A stretch of DNA of 64,000 nucleotides from Amaranthus tricolor (Eukaryota; Streptophyta; Magnoliopsida; Caryophyllales; Amaranthaceae). Shown here piece after piece: positions 35,081 to 47,835 of this stretch. Location: NCBI RefSeq assembly GCF_026212465.1, contig NC_080053.1, forward strand, positions 9,584,528 to 9,648,527, written 5' to 3'. Numbering within the stretch: position 1 is the stretch's first letter; each line of letters begins with the position of its first letter. The position numbers and the translations under genes were made by a program. Under the pieces are notes generated by a model. It saw only the letters and a list, made by a program, of their open reading frames with translations, was not told the DNA's origin and made no database searches.

Positions 35081-36260
35081 AGCAAAAGTGGATCTTAGAT
35101 AGTGGATGCTCAAGACATATGAGTGGTAAAATTTCTTTATTTTCTGAAATTAATGAAAGATGCAATGGCTCGATCACCCTAGGAGACTAAGGTAAATGCA
35201 AAATTTTAGGTGTTGGCAAAGTTGGTAAGAATCCGTCTAAAACTATTGATAACGTCTATCTAGTTGAAGGTCTAAAATTTAATTTTCTAAGTGTGTCTCA
35301 ACTATGTGATAAAGGTAATGAAGTAATCTTTGACAAAGAAAATGTGTTGTTAAAAACCCTATCACCGGAGATACATTTATTACCGCCCTTAGACATGATA
35401 ATGTTTATGCTTTGAATACTAACAAAATTGCAGCTCAAAATTTCAAGTGCTTGAAGGCTATGACAGATGATCCAAAACTATGGCATAAACATCGTGGTTA
35501 AATCAATACTCACACCATGCATGAATTAGTAAGTAAAGATCTAGTTAAGGGACTTCCAGCCCTTGACTACAAACACAGTCCTACATGTGACGCATGCATT
35601 ACAGGAAAACAAGTAAGAAGTGCATTTAAACCGAAGAAAATGGTAAGTACTTCAAGACCATGTGAACTTTTACACATTGATCTATGTGGTCCAATGCTTG
35701 TACAGAGCATAAGAGGTAAATCTTACATTCTAGTTACAGTTGATGATTAATCTAGATTTACGTGGGTTGATTTTTTGAAGGATAAAAGTGAAGCCTTGAA
35801 ACCATTCTCAAGACGTTGTAAAGAAATGCAAACTCAGCTGAATCTTCTAATAGTCTCAATCAGAAGTGACCATAGGAGAGAGTTTGATCAACTAGGCTTT
35901 GATTCCTTTTGTGAAAAATATGGTATAACCCATAACTTTTCAGCTCCTAGGACACCCCAACAAAACGGCGTGGTTGAAAGGAAATCAAACCTTAGAGGAA
36001 ATGGCTAGGACAATGCTTATAGAGAATGGATTAGCAAAAAATTATTGGGCCGAGGTTGTTAACACAGCAAATTATGTTTTAAATAGGTGTCTCATTAGAC
36101 CTATACTTAAGAAAACCCCCTACGAGTTACTTAAAGGAAGAAAACAAAACATAGCCTACCTTAGACCATTTGGTTGTAAATATTTTATCCATAATAATGG
36201 TAAGGACAAACTAGGTAAATTTGATGCTAGAAGTGATGAAGATATATTTCTTGGATAGTC
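35081..36260 (+). pseudogene. protease-integrase remnant of element C
   Basis: Protease motif WILDSGCSRHMSG at about 35087-35127. Integrase finger with LWHKHRG and CDACITGKQVRSAFKPKK; catalytic core residues in HIDLCGPM, SIRSDHRREF and NGVVERK. Stop codons fall after LWHKHRG (35500) and VTVDD (35748), and the frame shifts near 35985 before LEEMARTMLIENG. The integrase ends with GCKYFIHNNGKDKLGKFD near 36220. Confidence 0.85.
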
Positions 36261-36303
36261 ACTGAATAGTAAAGCTTATAAAGTTCTAAATAAGCGTACA
36301 AGT

Positions 36304-38312
36304 ATGGTTCAGGAAAGTTTACATGTAGCATTTGATGAATCTGACAATGGAACATTAAGTGAAGGATTTAAAGAGTTAAACCTTAATAAACATTTTGATA
36401 ATATAAGTGATGATGAACTGGATGCCAATGATCTTAGTGAAGTTAAAAAGAAAAACATGCAGGATACCATACAAAGTCTTGATGAGGTTGAAGGAAAACA
36501 GGTTGTAAACACTGAAGACTTACAGCGTGATCTTGAGACCCAATCTCAAGACCTGGAAACAGCTCCCGAGCATACTGTTTTAGATACACCAATTAGAAAC
36601 CCCTCACTGGAAGTAGAAACAAGTTCTTTGAATAATTACACACCATCCATATTACGAAGAAGACTTAGAATTTCATCTCAACATTCTCCAAAAAACATCA
36701 TAAGTAATGCTAACAAAGGTACTCAAACTCGATCATCTCTTAAAAATTTATGTGCATTTTCTGCTTTTGTTTCTCTTGTAGAACCAAAGGATGTTAAAGA
36801 AGTAATACAAGAACTAGAGTGGATCATTGCTATGCAAAATGAATTAAATGAATTCGAAAGAAACAAAGTTTGGGATCTAGTTGAAAGGCCACCAGATCGT
36901 ACTATTATTGGAACTAAACGGGTCTTTTGCAATAAGCTCAATGAGGATGGAGACATTATAAGGCATAAAGCAAGGTTGGTAGCTCAAGGTTATAATCAAG
37001 AAGAAGGAATACATTATGATGAGACTTTTGCTCCAGTTGCAAGGTTAGAATCTATCCGTATTATGCTTGCTTTTGCCTCATACATGAATATAAAACTATA
37101 TCAAATGGATGTTAAATGTGCCTTCTTAAATGGCTACTTACTAGAGGAATTATATATGTTAAACAACCACCTGGCTTTGAAAATTCCGATCTACCTAATC
37201 ATGTGTTTAAATTAAACAAAGCACTGTATTGCTTGAAACAAGCTCCAAGGGCTTAGTATGACAGATTTAGCTCACATTTACTTGAAAATAACTTTCAACG
37301 AGGTAAAATTGATAAAACGCTTTTCATTAAGACTAAAGGAAAAGATATTCTTGTTGTTCAAGTATATGTTGATGATATATTGTTTAGAGCTACTAATGAT
37401 TCTTTGTGCAAGGAATTTTCTGAGATTATGTGCAAGGAATTCGAAATGAGCATGATGGGAGACTTAACATTTTTTCTTGGACTATAAATAAAGCAAAAGA
37501 AAAATGGCATATTTATTTGTCAAAGTAAATGTGTTAGAAATTTGCTAAAGAAGTACAATGTGGATCAATGCAAAACTGCTAATACGCCTATGAGTGCAAC
37601 ACTAAGTCTAGACCAAGACATAAATGGTAAGAGTGTTGATCAAAGGACTTATAGCGGCATGATTGGTTCCTTATTGTATTTAACAGCTAGTCGTCCTGAT
37701 ATTATGTTTAGTGTTTGCTTATGTGCACATTTTCAAGCTAACCCAAAAGAATCTCACTTAACAGCAGTTAAGAGAATCTTTAAATATTTGCATGGGACTA
37801 AAGACTTCGGTCTATGGTACCCTAGTTGTGGAGATTTTAGTTTGATTGGTTTTTCAGATGCTGATTATGCTGGTTATAAAGTGGATGGAAATAACACTTC
37901 AAGATCGTGTCAATTCTTGGGAAATTCATTAATTTCATGGTATGCTAAAAAGCAAAATTCAGTTGCCTTATCTACAGTTGAAGCTGAATACATAGCTGCT
38001 GATGCATACTATTCTCAAATCTTATGGATTGCACAACAGATTCGAGATCTTGGAATCGATCTCAAAGGCATTCCAATCAAGTGTGATAAAACAAGTGCAA
38101 TTTGTATTACTAAAAATCCAGTACAACATTCAAATACAAAATATATTGAGGTTCGTCACCATTTCATACGTGATCATGTTGAAAAAGGTCATATTACTCT
38201 ATCCTTTATCTCTATAGAAAATCAACTAGTTGATATATTTACAAAACCTTTAAGTGCTGATCGTTTTGCATATATTCGTATGGAACTTGGCATGCTAAAT
38301 GATGTTACATGA
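36304..38312 (+). pseudogene. RT-RNase H remnant of element C
   Basis: Open stretch 36304-37215: acidic linker, then RT ([41 protein letters not shown]). The frame breaks near 37155. YVDDI is present near 37367. 37542-38312 holds the connection and RNase [81 protein letters not shown]. It ends with a proper stop at 38312. Confidence 0.9.
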
Positions 38313-38848
38313 ACTAAGGGGGAGTAGGGTTTCAATAGTAAAAGTAAAATATTACTAAATACTTAATATGTATTTAAGGGGAGTATTTCATTTTATGATT
38401 TAATTATGGTTGCATATATTTGTATTTATACATGTTTTTGAGAATTAAAAATTAAATTTCAATTTCTTAAAATTATTTGTTACATATAAATATATAAATA
38501 TAGGATTTATATTTAAATACCTTTAATCAATAAAGGATATTTAATTATCTTAAAACAAAATTGTTTGCTTAAATACATATTTTGGACGTCAACTATGCAA
38601 TAAATCCTTGTTCATGAATTTGGTCCTAATCAAATTAGTTTCCAATAGAATTCATAATTACTCGCCTAAATCACACACCCCTTCACGTTAGTTCTTAACC
38701 GATCAAGCTTCATTCACATCAAATGTGCTTATTCCCTAAGTTGTCAAATCACACTTTAATGAAGTACAAATGCATTGAACTACATTACTCCATCATTTCC
38801 CTCACCCTTATGTGATGTGGTAGTGCCAAGTCCTGGTTTGAAAACCAT

Positions 38849-40030
38849 GTGCCTTTTGGGAGACAGATTGATGTCTTTAAGCATCACTCTATATCTTTTG
38901 TTGACATCCTAGACTACAATTTCTTTTTGTTTGAAGATTTCGAAATAATTTCTGCCTTTATTGAATCTTCTCCAAGTAAATTGTTAGACCCTAGATTTGT
39001 GTCTTACCCTACCTTGGTAAAGATTTTCTACTGTAATCTCTCATTCATAACCGTATATGGTTTTCCTGCTTTGAGAAGTTACGTAAAGGGTTAAGAAATT
39101 GTTATCACTAAAACCCTGATTAGGGAGTTGTTTAAGTTTTCAAATGCTATTGATGATTCTACCCCAAACTCTATTACCTTTCAAAATGCTAAATATATGT
39201 TTGTTTTATCTTCTCATCTTGATTTCTCTCCAACACGACATTTAACCCATAAACGAACATCATGTGAGTTGGTCTCTGATTCTCACTTAATTTTAATGTG
39301 GAAAATTGCTACTCGTAAGTCCATTGATTATGTCCCTTTGATCATTTCAACTATAAGATTTTGCAGCTCTAGTTTTCGAAAGTTGGCCATCCCATATGGA
39401 AATCTTCTTTCCCTCACTTTTGATCATTTTAACCTCATTACTGATTTAGAAGAGGTTGATTATTCTGGGCCTCAATCTTTTTCTAACAATGTTTTGTCCT
39501 CGTTGGGGATCTTTAAAGTTTGAGGTAAATATGAGTTATACTCAAATTTGTCTGTGACAGAGAAAGAAGAGTTATAAAGATTGCATATGAAAAAGATAGG
39601 TCATTTGGAACCTCACTCTAAGGAAAATCAGACTACCCATTCTCGCCTAGAGTCCCTTGATTCTGAAGTTTGTGGAATCAAAGTGTCCTTGCTTGAATTG
39701 CATGATAAAGTGTCCACATTAAATTTTATGCTAGGCACTTTTATGATAGACATGAAGGGCATGGTAGTTGAGGAGGTAATCGTAGAAGAGGAGGAAGTTG
39801 AAAAAGAGAATGAGGTGTCCAAAGAAGAGGAGGCTATTCAAGAGGGCGAGAAAGCTGAAGAAGAGAAAGAAGAAGAAGAAGAGAAGGAGAAGAAAGAAGA
39901 GAGATTGATGCCACCCCCATCCAAACAATTCCACCATCTGTTGAAGCTACTCCAATCACCACTTCACCTAGCAAACCCAAGGATTCCAAGAAGAGGAAGA
40001 CCCGGTCTAGGAAGTGATTTTATTTGTTGA
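38849..40030 (+). pseudogene. env-like additional ORF of element C
   Basis: One frame runs through 38849-39094, 39128-39523 and 39581-40030, broken by stops at 39092, 39521 and 39575. N-terminal part resembles a globular domain (PFGRQIDVFKHHSISFVD); a Ser/Phe-rich middle follows; then a heptad-like stretch (LESLDSEVCGIKVSLLEL) and a very acidic E/K run near 39770-39905; the end is basic and proline-containing. The order folded-acidic-Pro resembles the ORF in element A, but the sequence does not obviously match. Function unknown. Confidence 0.5.
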
Positions 40031-40807
40031 TGGTTGATAAAACAATATTTTTTTGCGTTATTAAAACAATTCCAACATTTTCTTCCTGTTTCTTTTTGAT
40101 GAAAGTCAAAAAGGGGGAGAAATTAATTTGTAAATTTTGTTTATGTTTTGCTTTGCTTGCTTTTTACATGCTAAGTTTTGCTTGTGTTGCATGTTGCATA
40201 CATATCGTTTGATTTGATTGTTGATTCTTGCTTTATGTTGTTCCAAATTATATGTTTCTGTTTTGGTTGCTTCATGTTCGTAGTTCATTAAAAAGGTGGA
40301 GAAATTTAAAAAATTGAGAAATTAGAGAAATTTGATTTGCTTGATTGTTCATCTTAATCATTTTCTTAGTTGCTTAGTTATTTATTAGATTATTGTTGAT
40401 TATTTGTTTTAAAGGAATAAAATGTATCATAGTTACTTGGTTAATGTTTGATGATACGTTTATAGGTACTGATTATTGTTCTTGTTCTTGACGTTTGATA
40501 ATTATGATTTTAATGTTAAAACTTTGATATGATGATATGATGCTACAATTTAATATTGATTATTATATTTACATGTATTGTGATTAGTTATTTGTTTACT
40601 TGTGATGATAGTTTATCTTATTAATTATTTAGATATCCATGCATGAAAATTTATTGGTTTATACTATTCTGATTTGAAACTGTTTTCAAAGTCTTGAAAA
40701 CATTCTGCTTAATGATATCTTGTTATTGTTATCATGTTTTTCAATTCATGTTAACTTAGAAGTATGATTTAGGAAAATATGGTTTTGACTTTCTTCAATG
40801 GGGAGAT
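40031..40807. other. 3' untranslated region of element C with several purine boxes
   Basis: TCAAAAAGGGGGAGAAATT near 40107, ATTAAAAAGGTGGAGAAATT near 40288 and AATGGGGAGAT at 40797-40807 before the LTR. Similar boxes also follow the pol stop (CTAAGGGGGAGTAGGG near 38315 and TTAAGGGGAGTATT near 38374). Otherwise AT-rich and without genes. Confidence 0.6.
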
Positions 40808-42230
40808 TGAAGACTCAACTCTCTTAAATGATGATAATTCAAAACACATATTAATTAAATAAATAAATTAAGTAATTATATTTAGTTGTTTAAGTCGATC
40901 CAAAATCATATTAAATATAAAGTAAACAATTGCTATATATTTTAAGTTCGAAATATTGAAATATGGTTAAATGACTTAAGTTTATCTTAAGGTTGAATTT
41001 ATAAGTTTTGAAATAAGTTTAAATGGCTTTAAGATAATTCTGTTTATAATAAGGTTATTTTTGTAATTATATTTGAAATATTTTAATAGGTCAAAATTAT
41101 CAAAATTAACTTTGAAATATTTTAATAGGTCAAGATATATTGAAAATAAGTTTGAATATATTATTATATGTCTTATTTTAAACTTTGGAATATATTATGT
41201 TATTAATTTTGAATTTGAATTAAAAATGTGTGTTTAAGGTATTTAGTTGATTAAATGTTAAAGTACAAGCTTCACACGTTTTATTATTAATAGTACACTG
41301 TTAATATTTGAATTTGAATAAGTTGTTAAGTTAATTAAAGAGTTTCCTAAAAAGAAGATGATAATTGAAATTGATACTAAAAATGGGAAATGACAATTTA
41401 AATTAGTGCTAAAGATAGGAATTAATTTTGAATAATTATGTACACGTTGAATTATCTGTTTTTGCTGAGTTTTCAATGTCTTGTATAAGTTCTAACGTGA
41501 CAGCACAATATTGGTTATCAAAAATAAATTACAGCACACAATGACGAAATTATAAGAGATGTCAGTGCAATGTTAGTTTGAGTTAAAGTTCAAGATCTTA
41601 AAGACTAGTACAGAATATCCAGATCAACAAAATTGACGGCTTCGTTCAAGAATTAAGATTGCACCTCTTTTTACAATTTTCTCTCTTATCGACTTAAGAT
41701 CTAGTATTCTCTAAGTATTCAAAAGAGTTGTAATTCTTAGTTCATCTAGCTTTTACAATTTGTAATAGGATTAAGTGTTTAAAAGAGTTAGAATTTTCAA
41801 GATTAATACACCTAACTTAGAATACTTTTTAAAGTGTTCAAATTTGTAATCTCTATTGTAAGATTCGGATTTGCTTTTATTAAGGGACTTGTAAGACGTT
41901 CTTCCCCGTTCTTCAAGGGGAAGAATGTGGTGAGAGAAAATAGAGAGATCTTCTAGTTTGTCTTAAAATCTATTAATAAAAGGCGTTGAATCCTATGGAT
42001 TGGAAGAGAACCCATTGGCGGGGGTAGGTTGTTTAGAATCGAACCTCGTTAACATATCGTGTGTTATTGTTTAAATTTATTTCTACTCATACGTTATAAT
42101 TTTATTAATCGACCTAAAACTATTTCAGAATACAGTTTTGAAAGGTCACTTAATCTCTTGACATAATCTTCCAGACAAAAATTTTGAACGCACATATTCT
42201 CTATTCACTCCTCCCTCTGGAAAGATCTCA
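40808..42230 (+). repeat. 3' LTR of element C
   Basis: Starts TGAAGACTCAACTCTC right after the last purine box, then AAATGATGATAATTC, parallel to the start of the other Sirevirus-like LTRs here. Ends near TTCACTCCTCCCTCTGG with AGATCTCA at 42230. The left boundary is firm, the right one is inferred from the TG...CA rule. Confidence 0.65.
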
Positions 42231-45200
42231 TATAAGGGTTTTTAAAGGATTGGGTTGAATAACGGTTGGGTTGAATAAGGGTTTTAGTAAAATAAAAAAA
42301 ATGGACAGGATAAAGGTTTTATTAAGTCTGAATTCACGAGCTTGGACAGTGTATCACGAATACAAAACACTGTCATTCTTGGAGTGAAATTGAATCACAA
42401 CACATACCCACAGCTTAAAACCCTAAAATTCTCCTCAAATTGAAACCCTAATTTTCACTGAATTTGCAATTCGTCATTCAAATACATAAATTCGATAATT
42501 GTTCTCTAGTTGGCAAAAGAAAGCTTTGTATTACTTCTCTCTCTTTGTTGTTGAAGTGTTAAATTCAGTATATGCAAAAATCCAGTGGCGATGGTAAATG
42601 GTTTTGAAGGTTTTGGTCAGTTTTGATGTTAGGAGATAATAAACCTATGAATTTGGGATTCTGGTTAGTTTTGCATGTGATTTGATTTTGTTGTTGAAGG
42701 TTCTTAGGTGATTAGTGTTTAATTGTTAGGCTCTGAATCTTTCCTTCTACTTTTATCTCATTTTTTCTTCTGCTCAAATTTAATCGAACGAATACCATAA
42801 ATAATGAGGAAAAAAAAGCAATAATGGGAACTATGAATCTGGCTTGTATTGGGAACTGCTGCATTCAAGTTATATACTTTTTAATTTGTATTATGGCTTG
42901 TAATATTTGGGTTTCTAATTTTGGGTTCAAATTGTTGCTTGTAATGTCGTATTGGGATGCACAGTAAGATGAAATATCTTTTGCTATTAATATGATAATT
43001 CAGTTAATTTTGGGTTTTTTATTTTCTGTTTTTTTCATAAGATAAATGGGCCGGGCTGGGCTTGGCCAGTTTAAAGCCTTGTCCCATTTTGCAAGGCCCA
43101 GCCTGGCTCAACCTGTTTACACTAGAGTCCGACCCGGCCAGGCCCGTATTCGACCCATTGCACATGCTTATTTTTGTCCCTAACATTAGAACAAGCAACT
43201 CAAAACATCTTGTTTCTTGAGTAATTATTTGAACAAAACTGATCATTAATCCTGCTTCCCAAAAATTCGACTCGTACACTTACGACATTAAAATAAAACC
43301 CAAACCCAAACAATGTCAGGCATTAGTGCACACTTTCAGTTACAAAAAACATTGCATGAAATTTAGCCTCCGAGATTTCATACAAATTATGAGCCATGCA
43401 CAGCATAATAAGAGATAGAAGTCCACTAAATAATTTATTTCCACGGACTACCAAAATTTTGCATGTAAAACTATATTATCCACTTCCAAGGAGTATATTT
43501 TATGTTTGAACGAGTGATTTTCTTTTAAGTACTATCAGAATTTTGGAGTTGATGATTTTATCCAGTCCTAAAATATACCCTCGCACTATTATCTACAAAG
43601 CTACAGAAGGCAGCAATCAAATTGTCATGGTTGACCTACGCAGGATAAAATTCCTGTGTCATTCATGCTTCGTCTCTCCATCATCGAATCATTGGCTGTC
43701 AAACGAAAACCACAAGATTTAGTATCATACAGATTTTCCAGTGCAGTCACAAACAAATAGAAAGGCGTAAACTGACGTGTGCACTAAACTTAAAACTATG
43801 CCGTAGAGGATGGTACAAGAACAGGCAATTATACTATCTATTGTGATTCGTGAGGCATTATACAAGCATTAGAAGGAATATAAATATGAAACAACTCAAT
43901 GTGGACAGTTGAGTGAGCTTCTAAATCATGAAATCCAGTCAGACGTTATGCATTCCAGTTCCAAACAGAACAAGACTAAAGCACCATACAACACAGGATG
44001 CGATTTATTTAAACATCTAAACAAATGAGCTTGGCAAACATCACTGGCACGCATACTCTTTTGAGGTCATACTATAAATTACATCAGGATGTATATTTTG
44101 TACACATCTAAAATTGATTTGCTTTAGCAAAAGTTGCGACTGAGTGCGTTGCCACAATTGTGGAGCACACGCAAATATCAGATGAGAAGCTCATCATCAA
44201 GCTTATGTAATAAAACTCATCTCATCAAGAATTGCATGCAGTTCCTTGAAAATGATAAGATAAAGTCTAAAATAATAAAATCATAAATGCAGTGAAATCG
44301 GAACATTGGCAGAAGATTTTTCAGGAAAAGAAAAGGGACTTTTGTATATTTCAATTCCCATCAAATAGTTCCTCTTATCGACCTTATAGAAAGATATTAG
44401 CTTAAGAGTGTACTATTATTAGTTACTAAAAACACTAATAGGTCAATGATTCTTTCATTTCACTTGGCCATTAATAATAGATAGATTATGTATTTTAAAG
44501 GCATCAATGAATAAAAACACACCTGAGGATTTTATTCAACAAAATGGCCAACACTCAGAATCATACTTCTTTAAGGTCTCACACACACAATCCCAAGTTG
44601 TATCACCCTTTCACCACCTACACCAATCGCGCCACCGACATTAGTTGTATTATCCTTCCACCACAATTTAGAATTAGATTAGTATATTTCTCAAAATTCT
44701 AATTTATTTTGTAAATTTCAATTTTAAATTAGGTATTTTATGTCTAATACTTTATTTTTTTTTATGATGTCTAATTCTTTATTGCCAGATCTTATAACGG
44801 CTAAAGGGTTAGTGGAGTTTTGCTTTATTTATAAAATTTTTTTATTTTATGCATTATCGATGTACTGCAACTATTGTTTGTTTGATAGTGCATTAAAATA
44901 CATGTAGATAAGTTGTGCAACCCCATCTTTTAGATTCTAGGTTCCCACCTGGCTACTATATTTTTTATTTTCACGCTATCCAATCCCCAATTTAATCTTT
45001 AATATCATAAGATATAAATTCTAAAAAGTTCATATTATGAAACTATGCATCATGACGAATCAAACAAGATCTGATCACTTGACTATGGTTTACATTATAC
45101 ATAGAGAAGTATATGTCAAATAAGATCGAACAGCTAAAGTAATTGTAGCAAGTAGCAACTACTAAAATCCAGAGGAAGTATATTGTTAGACTTTTAATTA

Positions 45201-45911
45201 GAAGATTGTTGATTGGAAAATATTTGATGGCAATCTATTTTAACTCAAATTTAAGGGTGTGATTAAAAAGCTAGATTTAGTATATAAAAAGTTAATCATT
45301 TTACACTAAGAAAGCCCAAAATCGACCATAATTTGCTTTTTCTGATTTGGGATTTAGCGAGTAGATTAGCTAATCATGTGACATTGTTTTCGTTTGTTAG
45401 GTAATGTGAGATTTACTGGTTCATCGATATATGTATTACCAATCATCAATATAGCTCATCAATGTAAATTATTAATTTCAAATAAGTGATGTCGGATGTC
45501 TCTAGTCTCTACAATCTTCTATGCTCTAAAGCACCAAAAAATCAACTTAACTACATTGTCACATCAAAGTAATCAAAACGGACGAAAATTTAGGCCGATC
45601 AATATCTATTTTAAATTTGAATGGAAGAATTCCAAGTTTCAGCCTTATTGGGGAGGTGGTGTTTATGGGGAGGAAAAACGGTGGTGATTGGGGAGGGTTA
45701 GAGAGAGGTTGGAGAAGAAGGGTTTAATTGGGGGTAATTGGGTAATTAGGTTAGATTAATAAATTTAATTGAAAGTCAAAGGTCATTGAGCATGGTCAAC
45801 GGTCAATTAGCTGGTCATCTGGTGAACTAGCTGTATCGAAGTCGTGTTTGGTAATTTGAAGGTTGTTGTTTGTAAAAAAAACTTCGATGCTGCTTATTCT
45901 AAATTGCCTAA
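42231..45911. other. intergenic DNA without a recognisable gene
   Basis: 3.7 kb, mostly AT-rich. AAACCCTAA-type words and a CT-rich stretch near 42410-42560 look like a plant 5' leader. A short ATG stretch with a donor-like GTAAATGG follows near 42575, but no downstream exons are evident. A GGCC-rich fragment lies at 43030-43170. No RNA gene found. Confidence 0.5.
43030..43170 (-). mobile_element. possible terminal fragment of a hAT-type element or MITE
   Basis: A small GC-rich island in AT-rich DNA with repeated GGCC/GGGC words. On the - strand its edge reads GCATGTGCAATGGGTCGAAT, like hAT ends that start TAGG.GTGGCAA.GGG, next to clustered GGGCC motifs. No matching second end or target duplication found. 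Confidence 0.3.
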
Positions 45912-45916
45912 ACTTT
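45912..45916 (+). other. left target-site duplication of copia element D
   Basis: ACTTT, identical to 55590-55594 on the right side. Confidence 0.85.
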
Positions 45917-46030
45917 TGTTGAACATTTAGATTATATAGAATTAGATTTGTATATACTACATACTTAATATAGTAGTGGGACTAAAATAAATATATTATA
46001 AGTCTAATTAAATGCCTCAAAGAAATTGAT

Positions 46031-46132
46031 GAATCATTACTTTGATTCATAAGTTTTGTTTAATGAAACATTACTTTGGTTCGTAAGCTTTGCTTGGCGA
46101 AACATTACTTTGATTCATAAGCTTTGCTTGGT
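46031..46132 (+). repeat. three 34-bp tandem repeats inside the element D LTR
   Basis: Each copy reads like GAAACATTACTTTGGTTCG followed by TAAGCTTTGCTTGGC. The right LTR has the same three copies at 54993-55093. They lie about 50-150 bases upstream of the TATA box, where enhancers would be expected. Confidence 0.75.
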
Positions 46133-46391
46133 GAAACACTTTTGTTTCAAAAGAAGGTATTGTTTCATGCATAGCTCTATAAATAGAGGTTGCATGCCTA
46201 GGGACATTCTATCCCAATTTCATATCATTTATGATTTCTCTCTTAAGAATACTCTTATTTTTGTTCTTCTTTTCATGAGATAATATTGAGAGAGCAATTA
46301 ACTATTAATATCATCAAAGTTCATAATTCACTACAACACATGTATTTACTATTGCAATTTCCTTGTGCTAGGATTTTGTTGTGTAGATTGT

Positions 46392-47835
46392 TGATGTGCT
46401 CGTTTTTAGAGTACATTTATCTCCTTATTGTAGTGTCGAGTCTCGCGTTTTAGAATGCTTTTTACACACTTTACGCATGATTTTGCCTTGTTCTTGTCTC
46501 CATGGTGTTTTGAGGTAATTTCAGGTATTTTCGGAGATTTCAAGGTACTTTACGTTGCGTACGAGACTTAGATGCTTTGATCGAAGATTAGACACGTGTA
46601 TCGAAGCTTTCCTAAGCATCCAAAGTCTTCCGCAAGGTCCTCGCAAAGCCCGTAAGCAATCTAGAGCTTCAAAGATACAATTATGCCAAGGAAAGAACCC
46701 ATTCGGCCGAGCCACAACTCCATTCGCCCGAATGGATGAAGCTTCGGGCGAACCAAGATACAATTCAGGCGAATGACTTTTGGAACTCAACGAAATGTGC
46801 CTGGACTTGCTGGAAACCCCAAATGGAGCCCATTTGGTCGAATGGGTGCCCATTCGGGAGAATGCACCTTCCATTCGGCCGAATTCAAGCCCCAGACTGC
46901 ACGACTTCTTTTCTTCACACACCAAACTTCGAGGGCTTTTAGGGATTTTTACCCCATTTGTTTCTTAGCTTATAAATACCCCTCATTTCTGTAAAACCCA
47001 ATGAATGCTTAGGGGATGCCTAGTATGAGTGCCTTTGTGCCTCACTCTAGAACATCTTTCTTTTATTGCGCTTCTTACTTTTTGCCCTAGTGTAGATTTA
47101 TTGTTCTTCATTTATGCTTCTATCTACTTTCATGTCACTTCATTTATGTACGTTTATTTCTTTGATGCTTTGATGTCTTTATTACTTTACTCTATTGCTT
47201 TCTTCTATTACTTTCCTCTAATGCTTTCTTAGTTTAGATTTAATGCTTTTATGTTCTTCAATTCCTCTAATGCTTTCCTTGTTTATTGCTTTTATCTCTA
47301 GTATGTTAGAGTAGTTTCTTTAGGGGTTTTAGGTTAGAGAAACCCTAGGTTTTGTCTTGTCTTCAATGTTTAGGATTAGGGTTGAGGTTGATGATGGTTG
47401 TTGATAGATATTCAATTTGAATCTTGTCCTGCCACTCCTAAAGAGACATAGGGCGATTATAGGTCGTTCGTGTGGGTTATAGGGTCACCAACTTCCTCTC
47501 GATATCTAGAGTGTCTTGATTGATTATCATTCGAACTCCCTTGACCTAGCTAATCTTTATTTCCAATAGACCACCCTAGGGTGGACGTAGTCTACTCCCC
47601 GCTTGTCTTTCATTGTTGAGTTTTGTTTTTTTTATTCTTGTTATTAGTTAAGTTCACCCACCAACCAACCTTTCATATAACCGTCCCACACCAAGTCTTT
47701 TGTCTAGCATCCCTTGTCCTTGTGGTTCAACCCCCGACTTACCATTACACTCGTTGTAGTAGTATCAGGGTGATTATAAATATTGTTTGTATAACTTGGT
47801 TCTTAGTATTAACGACGTGCTAGAAACCGGTTATC
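46392..47835 (+). mobile_element. solo LTR, probably Ty3/Gypsy, inserted in the left LTR of element D
   Basis: Starts TGATGTGCTCG and ends CCGGTTATCA, 1444 bases, flanked on both sides by ATTGT (46387-46391 and 47836-47840). The right LTR of D carries a single uninterrupted ATTGT at the same place. TATAAATA at 46971-46978. No internal region, so it is what LTR-LTR recombination leaves. Between 46707 and 46880 the palindrome-like word CATTCGSCCGAATG recurs. Orientation follows the TATA box. Confidence 0.85.

Larger units (their letters stand above)
33426..42230 (+). mobile_element. Sirevirus-like copia element C, 5' truncated
   Basis: Starts within gag at about 33426-33431, fused to element B without an LTR between. 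Gag, protease, integrase, RT, RNase H, env-like ORF, polypurine boxes and a 3' LTR follow in order. Its proteins differ clearly from those of elements 1, A and B, so it is another family of the same lineage. Stops and frameshifts are frequent. Confidence 0.82.

Noticed and set aside
43019..43279. 86-codon ORF on the - strand
   Set aside because: Covers the GGCC-rich fragment and AT-rich flanks; no family resemblance.
43625..43695. Possible terminal exon on - (acceptor TTTGACAG, short frame ending in TGA)
   Set aside because: Only about 20 codons, no partner exons found; too weak to call.
46521..46994. Overlapping ORFs of 62-134 codons on both strands in the solo LTR
   Set aside because: They arise from a GC-richer, palindrome-rich LTR segment; no motif, and the LTR boundaries explain the region.
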